Shown here piece after piece: positions 53,178 through 64,000 of a stretch of 64,000 nucleotides of DNA (its first letter is position 1; each line of letters opens with the position of its first letter). The translations under genes were made by a program, and so were the position numbers. Under the pieces are notes generated by a model. It was not told the DNA's origin. It saw only the letters and a list, made by a program, of their open reading frames with translations, and made no database searches. The DNA is taken from contig JAULSU010000005.1 in the NCBI GenBank assembly GCA_030512335.1, positions 3,286,001-3,350,000 of the forward strand, read 5' to 3'. The DNA is from Immersiella caudata (lineage: Eukaryota > Ascomycota > Sordariomycetes > Sordariales > Lasiosphaeriaceae).

Positions 53178-55651
53178 CTAGCACCGGCCGGCATCTATTT
53201 CGAGATGGCGATACATTCCGGGGAATAGGATATCACTTCCACGTATCGCCAGATTGCCCGGAATAGAAGCACGAGTCAATCATTTGGCTGAGCCTGGCCT
53301 TGGACGTCTCTCATTTGCCCGACACTATGCTAGGCCCAACTGAAAAACTGCCGAGCGTTCTTGCATCGCTGCCTCTGAACTCGCTAGGTGGTTGTTGGAA
53401 CTCGGGGTAGGCGGGATGGGCTGCAACACCTGGTTCGAAAGCTCATGTTATCCGGTACCGGACGGGTAGAGGCGAAGTAGATGCACCTGGATACTCTGGA
53501 GGGAGGCATGACCTGGGATTCAGTTTTCGCTTCGAGAGTTGAGCGATGCAGCGCTGCGCGGTGCAATGCTCGCTTGCCTTACAATGCTGAGCCGACGACA
53601 GAATTCCAGGTTGGCCGATATGAGACGACGGATGATCGACGTCGTTGGAAACTCGGGTCGTCAGTCGAGATCAAGTTGAGACGAAGAGACGGCCAGCAGG
53701 GAATGCATCGCGGATGAGCTGGAGGATCGCTTCTTGGCACTCAACCCCGCTAAAGCCGTTCGCTGAATGACGCTGGAGTGGGGAGCGTAGCATATCCGTC
53801 GATCAGGAAGAATGCATGTCCATTTTTCCCGCAGAGGCGTTCTGGGTAAAGCAGGGGATGCGTCGTTCACGCTCGAGTACTGTAAAGTCAAAAACCCGAG
53901 TTGGGTCGATGTCGGACTTCCGCCAGCCGATGGAATGTCGTTGATTTGTTCCTCAACTACCGATTTAAGTTTTGTCACTTTTCTTTTTTCTTTGTCTCAG
54001 AAATCGGGTGGGCGGCACCGTTGCGGGAGGCTGCCGATTGGAAGTGCTGCGCGTGTGCTCGGCTAGCTCCACCGATGAACCCGTCGACCGCGCTCCGGTT
54101 TGAGCTGTGGTGGTGGAGGGGTTCGCTGGGGGAGTTTGGCGATCGAAGGACCAGGGACTTGGACTTGGGCATTGCAACCAGGTTCGCAGCATGAGAGAGC
54201 GCCCTTTGGCGAGCCTTCCAGAAACACCAGTCTGCAAAGCCCGTTCGAAGTTCAGATGATGACAAAAAGATCCCAGCTGGAGGTCTTCATCGCTCCTGCC
54301 ATGTCCAAGGCTGAACTCATGCCGTCTGCGGGCTACAAACCGAATTCTTCAGCACGGCTTCCCGATTAGGAACTTGCGACTCGATGTGGCTTCAATCCAC
54401 GCGGTCAACTGGTGGGGCTTCCCAGGCCCTCATGGTCAAAGCAAGATGCCTGTTCTGCCCATTCTCCACCCCTGTACGGTTCGTCTGAAGTGAACTGCCA
54501 ACTACCTGCCTGACAGCTTGACAAGAACAACAGTTCGCCTTTTGGTCTTACCTTGACACCCTCGTTGACACCACTTCGGCGATGCCATCCAAGCCGGCTC
54601 CGTCGTGTGCCGCGGATAATGGAGCTAGGTCCGCTGATTGGCCCGCGCCGCTGATGGAGCCCACACACCACCCAGGTTTGCAGAAGTCCGCCGTGTCCGC
54701 TAAGGCTTGCCCTCCAGACATCACATTACCTCTCCGCTACGAGCTGCTCTTTGACGCGCTCCTCGTTGGTGCTCTATGAATAACTCAAGCCCGCTAACTC
54801 AGCAGGGCAGCTCCTGACATATCCTGTCACTGTTTTCGCCAATGATTTGTCGAGGCTGAAGGGCCGACTTTGCGTGCGCCCCAACGACTGTGCACACGGG
54901 ATGGAATATTACTCTTATGTATCATCCTGGTTGTCAGGGCATCCTTGATCCCTCGACATGATGACACCAAACACAGTCGATCAGCAGCTGAAGGGGGGAG
55001 GCGGGCAGGGTAATAATCTGCCTTTGTGCCTGGGACTGGGCCTGTTTGTGCAAATCCAATGAGCGTCAAGGACTTTGGACGGAAACCTGGGAAATGCTGC
55101 CCCAGATCTCTCCAAACTGACATCGGATACCAGCAGCAGCCAGGCAGGCAGCCTCTTGCTCGCCCAGCCCGCGGCCGCGACACAAGACGCTGGCACAAAT
55201 CTCTCCTTTGATCCTCTTTTTATTAGCGGATGGGCAATTGGCAGCCACCAATCTGCTTCGCGCCAACGGCACCTGAGTTGTCTGCCATCCCACCTGTGTC
55301 ACGTTTCGCTCATGGGCAACCAAGATTTGCAGAGAAGGGGTTGACCGGGAGGCGACAGTCTGTCTCCAAACGTCCCTGGCCTGATCCCTGGTTAAGTGAA
55401 GAACGGCGCCAGAAAGAAATGCCGCTGGAGGGAGGGAAACGTCGGACCAAATTCCAGCGAAGCGTTCCCTCCCGCCATTGGGGAAGTGTTTGAGAGCCTC
55501 ATCACCCAATGTTGAACACATGCAAACAGCCCGAGACACAAGAACCAGATCTGTGTGCCTCTGGCAACGTGGAGATACAAACGTGCGGTGCATCCTCGCA
55601 CAGAGGTTTGAGCCACTCTCTGCTTCGTCCTCCCCACCGCGGGAGGTCAAC

Positions 55652-55666
55652 TTTTTTTTTTTTTTT
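55652..55666. repeat. T homopolymer, 15 bases
   Basis: Uninterrupted T run inside the non-coding stretch. Confidence 0.85.
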
Positions 55667-58085
55667 CAAGCCCGCAGCCAAACGGAACGTCTCGGCCCCG
55701 GAATCACGACATGTCGAGCAGGGCCTCCAAGGCGGCCAATCGCAAAGGCAGAGCGTAAGGCGAGTAAAGATGCCGTAATCTCTTCAAGCTCTGATGTCGC
55801 CGCTGCACGGAATACATAGACCCGGAATTGCATTTTTCACGCCTGCTTTCCAGCCACTCCAGTGACCCCGTTACTGCAAGCTGTCACTGACGCCCCTCCT
55901 AATGCAGCTGGGCTGAAACATGGAGGACCCTCATGGGCGCGCCAACTGGCAAAGCCGCCTGTTCAGGACGCGGACGTTGCCGAATCGTAGTTCGTTTGAC
56001 GGGCAGAATCGCATCAACGCTCAATCCCTGGTCCCTGGAGATTTTCGCACCTCGCCGTCGCCGCTTTGACCCTCTGCCTTGGAAGATTCTTCAGACATTC
56101 GACACCCAGTCGATGACGCGAGGCACGGACTTTGCCTCGCACGAAGGAGGGCGAGGGCGGCGCTTGGCGGAGTGCGATGGGCGTGATGTGCGCGCGTCGA
56201 TGGGCCTTCGAGAAGGACTTGTTGTGCGCACTCCTGGGCATTGACATGGACCTGTCTGGTGATTCATCGTCAAGCCATGAAGACCTGCCGCCACCCCCTC
56301 CGTGCCGGAGCGAGCCCCGTAAACAAGAAACACCACGGCAGAGCTAGCAGCAGGCGATGGGCATAGATAGCGTTGAAGCACGTCGTCGGATCGGGTACTG
56401 GCGGCTTGCTGGTCAGGAAATAGCTGCTCGGTAAAGTGCATCATTGATAGCAGGAAATTGACATCGAAACCTGCATATTCTTGTCCGCCCCAGCTCGAAG
56501 TGGTGGTGCATGCGGGCCAGACACACCAGAGGGGGCCAATTAATATCCGGCGACAGGTACGCAGGAGCAGTGATGGAGAGGGGGACACACACACCCACAC
56601 ACAAAGAGCACGGCGCGGGCAGGGTGCTTCCTGGACCGCCAAACACGTCTGCTCCGACTGGAATTAATTGCCGTGTAGCATCTGCCCTCCTCGTGAAGGA
56701 CTTCCCTCTGGGGTATGTCACCGTATTAATTGCTTTTACACTCGCGATGTGAAGCTGCCACGAGGCGGGACGAGAGACGCGGGTGGGCGGCTTGGCCACA
56801 TCGCCGATTTTCAGGAACGGTCAAGAGCAGCAGAGGCCGCTAATGCAGGAGCGGCAGTGAACGAGACGCCGATGGAGGTGGCCGCTGGCCAGCAGACGGC
56901 GCAGCTGGCCTTCGCCGATACGGATTAGGCATGCCAGCTGGACGCAAGTGCTTGGACAGGACGGCAGGATGAGAGGCAGCAGGAGCTTGGAGGTGTGCTT
57001 GAGAACTTTTTTCGCTTCACCGGTGGCCTGGATTCGGCGAACAGACGGAAAGTCACCGTCCCATTTCCGGGCAACTCTGGGCGAACCGCAGACGAGTGAC
57101 GAAAATCATGGTGTTTTGTTACCCCAACTTTTTTGACCTTGCTGTGGGAACTTAGCAAGGTCAGATCTGGAGATGGGATGGCTAGCAGATCGGCGCTGAG
57201 CTCTCCCATGTCAGGTGAGAAGTGACAGAGCTTTGCGAGAGCTTCCAAGTGTGGGGTAGGCAAGCAAGTGCCTGCACTAACCACCGGTTCAGCACGCTGC
57301 CGGGTGGTCTTTGCTTTCGACGATGAGTGATGGATGACATGCAACAACGTGGGCCGCCAGCTAGCTAATTGGAATGATTGAAACACGCCAAACGCCCCGG
57401 AGTGCCATTTCCGCTGCCGGCGATTAGATACTGTGTGTTGTGGGGCTGGTGCAACCTGGTCGAAGCTCGATCGAGAATCCCAGATGCGCTTCGAGGGTTG
57501 ACGAACGCTCCGAGAAAAAGAAAGAAAAGGAAAAATCCGCGAAGACCAGGCAAGCCACCCCAGGTGACGATCGCAAGGCAGAGAATTTTCCTGTGTTCGA
57601 AGTCGCCGAAAAAGGTCAGGTCGCGAGCCTGGGAAAAGCCTTGAGACAGTTTCTTCATGCATGCAGCGCACAGACGACAGTCCTCAGAACGTTGCCGCGC
57701 CTCGGACACTGGGAGGTTCAATGCCGGGACAGGCCGTTGTTCGAGGGACAGGGAAGGAGCAGGAACACCTGGCAGGCACAAGTAACGGCTGACGGATGGG
57801 CAGACGGGCGAGCAAGCACCCGGCCTGACCGCCTCTCTGCGAACTGGCAATCCGGGAAAGGAAAGAGAGCAATCGACGTGACTTTGTTGATTGATTGAGC
57901 AAGTCCTTCACGAGCCGGATTGTTCCACCTGGGCTTGACCTTAGGTGAGATGGACAGCGGGTGCGGGCAGCTAGCTCCCTTGCCCCATGCCTGGTGTATG
58001 GTGTGCCGCGCAGTCTAGATTCGATTTTCCAACGTCTGGCCCACACGCCCAGGTGGCACCCATGGACGAACGATGCCATCGACCG

Positions 58086-58111
58086 CCCCCCCCCCCCCCC
58101 CCCCCCCCCCC
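58086..58111. repeat. Homopolymer of 26 C
   Basis: Uninterrupted C run, the longest homopolymer in the window and a likely site of assembly error or strain variation. Confidence 0.9.
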
Positions 58112-61100
58112 GCCGCCACGGACAATGGAAGGGGCCCTGAGTGTCATAACAGGCGCGGCAGGCTAGCAGCTTTCTAGGTTCTATTGCGAGGACCTGGTGG
58201 TGGGCTGGTGAGCTCGGAGCTTCGCCATGCCCCGCGGCCCAGCTGGTGATCTGAATAGGAAATGGACTGACCACGGCTCCTCATGGCTGGCCGCCTCAGC
58301 CAGTGGCGCTTGTTGTGGACAAGAGCGGTGGCCATTCCATTCACTCCCGGTACATTTATCCAGAATGGCGCTCTGGCCTTGGCGGGTACCGAATACTTGA
58401 CCTGCCTCTTGCGACCCATCCACCTGAGCTGTCAGGACCTTACGACCAGCCCAGACGGGCAATGGAGGGTCCTTTCCCTCCCTGATCTCTCTCTGGCTCT
58501 CTCTCACCCCACCAGGCAGGCCTGAGGTGATGTGATGGACTGGGTGGCTCTTTCCCGCATTTCGTCCCAGATACCCGCTTACTAACCTTGTTCGAGGGGT
58601 AGGGTGACTGGCCACTGGACGAACTGGCGCTGGGTGGAGCGAAGACGAGGCCGAGCTAGCTGGATTCTATCTCATCAAGCAACCCAAGCGATGGGACAGT
58701 TAAAAAATTGAACAGCAGCACATCTCGCTCGCCAGCCGCGTCTGATTACCTTATGACGCGAGCGAGCGCCGCGGGACCGGAACGCGCCCTGGGAACGGCC
58801 ACCAGCGGACGAGGTGCGAGCGAAACAGGAGAGAACAACTTGGAGATTTCGACCACCAGAAGCGCAAACGCGGCAGCGCGGTGTGCACAAGGTACTCGGT
58901 ACATGGCTGTGCCGCGCTCACCGGTAACGGGCGGCCCTCGATCCTCAACGCCTTCGTACTCCGTACCTCTCGATCCTCCACGCACCCCCCGGTCCTGCCT
59001 AGTCTATGCTAGAGCTGGTGCCCTCTGCCCTCGCTCTCGAGACCCGGCTTGCCGAACACTGCACCGTTCGTTCACCCACCCCCCCTTGCTCGTTGCTGTC
59101 CCACCTTGTCAGCTACCCGCTAGCCTTAGCTACCTTAATCCATGACGATGGACTAAGGAAAGCCCTGCTCGCGGCGCGTTCGCAAGCGCATCGCTCAACT
59201 TCGCAGCGACCCTGCCTAGGTACCCTTGCCTGGGGGAGTTCGGCCTCGAGACGACGACGGGCAACGGGTGGCAGCTCAACAGCCTCTGCACACGCTTGAA
59301 TGCTTGCAGATGGGGCCAGGGCAACTCATCCAGGCCGGTCTGGTGTGCTTCCGCCCTTGTTCTCTCGAACCCCCTCCTCCCGGTAGCATCAGACTTCATC
59401 CTCGACGTCAATCATAACACTTTGCTCGCCCGTTCTATTATTGCAGCACCAGGAGCCACACTCACTCTGCTGGCCTGTCTTCCCCCTCCTTTACCAGCTT
59501 TTTTCTCCTCCTCTTTCTCGCATCTCAGTCTCCGCTCCTACGCCTTAGTGTGACTCAACTATTCTACGTACTCCGTACATTATTACAATACGGGCCTTAG
59601 CATGCTGATACAGCTCCATCTGGCCGGCTCCTGTCTCCCCAAACCCCATTTCGTCCCATCGCAATCCTCCATCGTGTGACGGGATCCAGCCGATCACTCC
59701 TCGCCGCGACCAGGCCCTGCCAGCATCCACTCGCCCACTTTGCCCGCTTGCCTGACAGAGACACACACGGCATTGTCTTGCTGGACAGGCTACGACCTTC
59801 TCCGGATCGTCATCATCCAGCTCTGCGACGGCGTCCGGTGTCGCGCAGGACCGCACGGCCATCGAAGACGGGGAACTCGGGTGGAGAGTCGATGGACGCA
59901 TCGAGCAGCACAACCGCCTCGAACTCTATCCTTATTTTCCCTCAGCTGAGCTGCGTAGCCTCGGCTCCTGCCAACGCCACACCCGCCAGCAAGCGCGCTA
60001 GCTTTGGCAGGTGGACCACGAAGGCGAATTGGCTTTAGGCCCTGCGCGCCAGAGCTGCCATCAGAGCTGCCCCATCGCTGCTACCGCAGTGTGTAGTGCC
60101 TACGTAGTGTAAATCGCACATCCGGGGTAGACAGGTCCATCGAACCAGTGTCTGTCTGCCTGCCGGGCTGGGTGTCAAAGGGCTCGCACGCTTGGTTCCG
60201 TCGTCGGTGGCACCCGGTCGACGACACAGCTCGATTGGGGACCGGAAGGGCACGGCATAGCAGGAAAAGGGTTGTTTGGAGAACCCAGGACAGCCAGGAC
60301 CCGTCGGGGAACACACGGCACGCGGTACGGTACTGGCCTGGGCTGCTGCTGTTACTGCTGCTGCACCATTCACACGAGGCCATCTTGGCTTGGTTCCGTC
60401 CAACGATCCTCCCTCGACCGCCCTGGCCTCCCCCCCCCATCCATCCCCCATCCATTCCCCATCCATCCCCATCCGGCCGCTCTCGCCTCCTCGCTCCGCG
60501 CCCGCACCGCAGCGCAGACGCAGCCCGCTGGTACCGCTACCGCGACCGCTACCAACCTGCCTGCCCGCTCGCCATTTTCCTGGCTGACCTGCCGTCCGCA
60601 GACCCAGGTGCACCAGGTGCACGTTGTGTGCAGAGTCGGGTGCAGAGTGCAGACACCTGAAGCAGTCCTCCACGCTTTTCCCTTTTCCGCGCTCTACCCC
60701 CCCGCCTGCTGAGACTGGCCCGGGATCGACTGGGATTTCCACAGCACTCGCAGGCCAGCGAGTCCCTGTACCCTCCCCTACCCTTACCATAGCTACACAC
60801 ACACCACGAGTCCTCGGCAGACCGAGCCCCACCTCGACACGCCTCCCTCTTCCTGGACCTGCATTGCTTACTTCGGCCAGCCCCTCTGCCCTACTACGTC
60901 CACCCCCTCGCATTGTACCCCGGCCGTCGCCCGTCTGCCTCTCCGCCTCTTACATATCTACCTACTATTGCCCCATCCATCTTTCCTTCCACCGGTTGAC
61001 TGGTGACCTACACTCTCTCGTTCACAACCTTTGGCGATACCATCTCGACTTCAACTCGCATCGACACCAGGCACACACGTCTACGCTGACAGGTCGGCCC

Positions 61101-61612
61101 TCGCTCTCGAGTCTCACCACTTTTTTTTTTTTCCCCTGGACGCCATTGTCGTCACCACTCCACGCAGCAGAACGACTCGGTCTTCTCACAACGCCGCCAG
61201 GACGGGTGTATTGTCGTAGACCAGAGGGTACTTGACTCTTCCCGGGGATGCGCCATCAGCAACTCGGAGCCTCACTTCCTGTATACATATTTGCTGGCAA
61301 CCTCCATTCCCCCCCAGACCGTCACTCAACCGTCGAGCCCACGCACACCCGTGAGGCATTCCGCCCGTTGGAAAACCACCAAACCTCGAAACTCTAATCC
61401 ACCGCCGCAGCGACAAGGTTCTGGTACCCGACAACGGTCTTTTCCGCCGTGGAAGAAAGTGCCAGCCACGCTCTGAAGATTTAAAACAGTCTTGGGTCCA
61501 CGTTCAGTAACGAATTTTCTGATTTCCCAATTTTGGAGGTCCGCCACATCCACGCAAATCGCAAACCAAGCATCCCGTTCAAAATCGCCATCCCAAGCCA
61601 CATCACATCCAC
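58112..61612. other. Upstream region of vosA; probable promoter and leader
   Basis: No gene is convincing here. From about 58900 to 61600 the plus strand is very rich in C and T, with TACTCCGTAC-like elements at 58957 and 59567, as in long fungal promoters and 5'UTRs. A T tract lies at about 61113-61127. Long transcribed leaders are common for developmental regulators, so part of this is probably vosA 5'UTR. Confidence 0.45.
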
Positions 61613-63004
61613 ATGGCGTCGTACCTACCACCCGGATCGGGGGCGTCTGACCGGCCGTTCGATCTGATAGTACGCCAGCAGCCAAAATATGCCCGAGTTG
61701 CCATAGGAAAGGAGAAAGGTACTGGTTAGTCTTTGTTCCAAGCTGCACATTTTCGGCGACGAGGTGATCTAACACGATGCCCAGATCGCAAACCGATCGA
61801 TCCTCCACCTATTGTTCAGCTGAAGCTTGACGGCATGCGGGACCCAAACAACAACTACTTGCAGAACCCCTACCTCATTCTCACCGCTCGCCTGGTTGGC
61901 CCAAAGGACGACGACAGCTCGACCGAGGGGGATTCGCCATCACCAAGCCCCAAGGAGAACGCCCTCACTGGGACGGTGGTCTCGTCTCTCTACAGCCTCA
62001 AGGACACGGACAACTCTCAGGGCGGCTTCTTCGTCTTTGGTGACCTCTCTGTGAGGAAAGAAGGATTCTACAGGCTCGAGTTCACTCTTTACGAGCTCAA
62101 GCTGGGCGACAGGGAATGCTGGATGCTCAACCGGGTGCTTTCCGACAGGTTCCAGGTCTTCTCCCAAAAGGAGTTTCCCGGCATGGCCGAGTCGACATTC
62201 TTGACACGATCGTTCAGCGACCAAGGCGTGCGCCTTCGCCTCCGCAAAGACTCGAGGAGCATCACCACCCGCAAGCGCAACCACAGCGTGGCCAACCGAG
62301 CCGAGTCTGTGCGCGCCCATCAAAGTCACCAGCAAATGTACGGAGGTGTCCACAGCCCCGAACACAGCCCAACCGGACACGCACATGCTCAGTACCGCCG
62401 CTCTTCTAGTCTCCACGACCCGAGCATGGCGGCAGCTCACATGGACAGATCGAGGACCTCGATGACACCAGGCGGCAGCTTCTACGACTCACCACAGATG
62501 GGCAGAGACTATGGTGGCTCCAGCTACCAACACTATTCTGGGTATGCCAGCGAGGATCGGTCGGCGGCAAAGCGCCAGCGCGTAGATCCAGGTCTCGGCT
62601 ACAGCGAGGGCTACCCGCCTTACTCTCAGGCTGGGCCCCGAACCGTCCCCGACATGGCGGGACCCATGTATCCCGTCACCACTGCTAGCTACCAAATGAC
62701 GGCCCAGCCAGGCCTGGCTACCCTAACCGGAGGTCCCACCAGTCATTATAGCTCGATTCCTCGCATCGACACGCAGATGGCACCACAACACACAGGCCCC
62801 AACTCGGCCACTTCCCCTTTCTCCCCAAGCGCCCAGCGGTCACCCGGCGGGTACCACTATCCTCCATCCGGGGTGGTGTACTCATCGACGATGCCTTATC
62901 AGCAAGGGGCGACGCCACCGACCAATGGGCTTGGCATCGGTGGACTGCCACCCCACCTGGAGCTCGAAGTCGACAAGACGGCGGTCAGGACTGGTAGCCA
63001 ATAG
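61613..63004 (+). CDS. vosA: Velvet-family developmental regulator VosA
   Basis: Two exons, 61613-61718 and 61785-63004, 441 residues. The velvet domain spans about residues 13-205. It begins FDLIVRQQPKYARVAIGKEKDRKPIDPPPIVQL, split here by position: the block to GKEK is exon 1 and DRKPIDPPP opens exon 2, so the 66-nt intron falls inside the motif and restores an Asp codon. VVSSLYSLKDTDNSQGG, FFVFGDLSVRKEGFYRL and FPGMAESTFLTRSF identify the VosA branch rather than VelB, VeA or VelC. The fold resembles NF-kappaB Rel domains and binds DNA; VosA controls spore maturation, trehalose content and repression of conidiation, often with VelB. A nuclear signal is likely at AAKRQRVDP. The C-terminal half is rich in Ser, Tyr, Gly and Pro. 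Most homologues have FVFPDLSVR, here FVFGDLSVR. Confidence 0.92.
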
Positions 63005-63017
63005 GGGGGGGGGGGGG
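63004..63017. repeat. Homopolymer of 14 G abutting the vosA stop codon
   Basis: The last base of the TAG stop is the first G of the run, so length changes cannot alter the protein. Confidence 0.85.
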
Positions 63018-64000
63018 TTCGATAATGTCTTGGGAAATCTGATAATGTCAAATTTGATCTGGTGATGGAGGCAGGATATTGGTATGTACACCCGGTACTA
63101 CGGAATGGTGGAAGACAAAAACATGGTTTCATTGCAAAAGAAAGATACCCCAACCCCCTCAGCGCATATTTTACGTTTCTTTTTGTCATACTCTTTTTTT
63201 TGGGGGGTTCTACCCTTTTGGCTTTTCTTCTGTCTTGGACGGGTCATAAAGGGAAACAGACGGACGGATCACATGGGTGTCGGCTCTCTGGCTTTCTTGG
63301 AAATCGGGGGTGGGACATAGGAAGGGATGGCCAAGATTGGATTCTTCACCGGCGATACCAGTACGACAGCGGTGTTACGAGCGATCGAATCACCTAATTT
63401 AGAATTATCATTTTATGTGCATCTCTCAGAGTGATTGTGACTCGATCTCCATTGTAAAGTGTCGGAGGTAGAAAGGCCGCTGGAGAGGGTCGCATGGCCA
63501 AGCTGGAGGTGTCTTGTTCAAAACGAGCGAGTTGGTACGGTTGACCACATATGATGACTTGAGCTGGCGCTCCATTTCCCGCGAAATCACCCGATACACC
63601 AACCTCCCAGAATCACATTGCACGTCTCCAACTCATCGCCACGCTGCAAACTTTTCTCCACAGACAGCTGCAATGCAGGTAGGTAGGTCGTCTGCAAGAG
63701 ACAACGCTCAGACTTTTTTTTTATCTGTGGGTGGGATTCCGTTTCAGGAGAGAAAACAATGAATCGTGTTATCTGATTGGTTGGCCCTGCATGAGGCCGT
63801 TACACGTCTTGGCAACGGTTTGGAGGTTGGGGTTTGTCTGACTGAAGTGGAATGATTGAATGCGTGTTTTTTCTGGTGAAAGAGAGGGAATTTAAAGAGG
63901 TTGATTTGGCTTATTTCCATTGGAGAAGAACGTGTGGGAGAGGATGGGGTGGTATCTTATGATGAGATGGTTTTTTTTTTTTACCACGATGGGCAATGGT
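63018..64000. other. vosA 3' region and window end, no gene seen
   Basis: Short frames only. Several T and A tracts, and a tatgatgagatgg region near the end. The first few hundred bases are presumably vosA 3'UTR. Confidence 0.45.

Larger units (their letters stand above)
49401..58085. other. Long non-coding stretch, no gene seen
   Basis: GC-rich DNA of 8.7 kb. The longest open frames (50062-50994 minus, 56925-57671 minus) have no domain, odd composition and start where no conserved protein is suggested. Simple repeats include CA runs at 50851-50862 and 56585-56601, (CAG)7 at 53157-53177 and a T tract at 55652-55666. Confidence 0.45.

Noticed and set aside
56925..57671. 248-codon minus-strand frame in the desert
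   Set aside because: No motif and irregular composition; chance frame in GC-rich DNA.
60035..60913. 292-codon minus-strand frame opposite the vosA leader
   Set aside because: Gly/Arg-rich product is the complement of the C/T-rich leader.

Overview
The window reads as a chromosome segment of a filamentous ascomycete, most likely a Sordariomycete. Genes carry few, short (42-196 nt) GT..AG introns with CTRAY-like branch sites and lie on both strands. The content fits a plant-biomass-degrading mould: a GH74 xyloglucanase with a CBM1, an AA9 lytic polysaccharide monooxygenase, a CE8 pectin methylesterase, a velvet regulator of the VosA type and HIR1. The species cannot be named from the sequence alone. 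No operon, CRISPR array, rRNA or convincing tRNA was found, and no intact transposon.

Layout. 1-2.4 kb: the end of a gene, a damaged or mis-modelled Thr/Val-repeat membrane protein, and a type II membrane glycosyltransferase with a DXD motif. 4.5-5.3 kb: a small Lys/Ala-rich basic protein with a probable 5'UTR intron. 6.6-10.0 kb: the histone chaperone HIR1 (5 exons). 12.1-13.7 kb: an uncharacterised 467-residue protein (5 exons). 14.2-17.1 kb: a secreted, probably GPI-anchored acid phosphatase converging on an HSL-type alpha/beta hydrolase. 18.4-23.5 kb: GH74 and AA9 genes side by side on the minus strand. 25.6-28.1 kb: a YTH-domain RNA reader. 29.7-32.2 kb: a DUF2456 membrane protein converging on GPI18 (GPI mannosyltransferase 2). 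34.5-36.4 kb: an uncharacterised 632-residue protein. 37.0-38.1 kb: the pectinesterase. 39.4-41.9 kb: an RBR-type E3 ubiquitin ligase with an extra RING-like module. 41.9-61.6 kb: almost 20 kb without any recognisable conserved gene, in which I could assemble one candidate three-exon gene (47.3-48.0 kb, minus). 61.6-63.0 kb: the velvet regulator vosA.

How they fit together. GH74 cuts the xyloglucan that coats cellulose, AA9 oxidatively cleaves the glucan underneath, and CE8 de-esterifies pectin; all three carry secretion signals and act on plant cell walls. The GH74 and AA9 genes also share a 9-bp motif just upstream of their ATGs. HIR1, the YTH protein, the RBR ligase and VosA are intracellular regulators of chromatin, RNA, protein turnover and development. 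Nothing here looks like a secondary-metabolite or defence cluster.

The items most worth a second look are the very long non-coding stretch before vosA and the hidden gene candidate inside it, the RBR ligase with duplicated RING-like modules, the tandem duplication that runs across the stop codon of the YTH gene, and the strand-composition switch (C-rich to G-rich) inside several genes.
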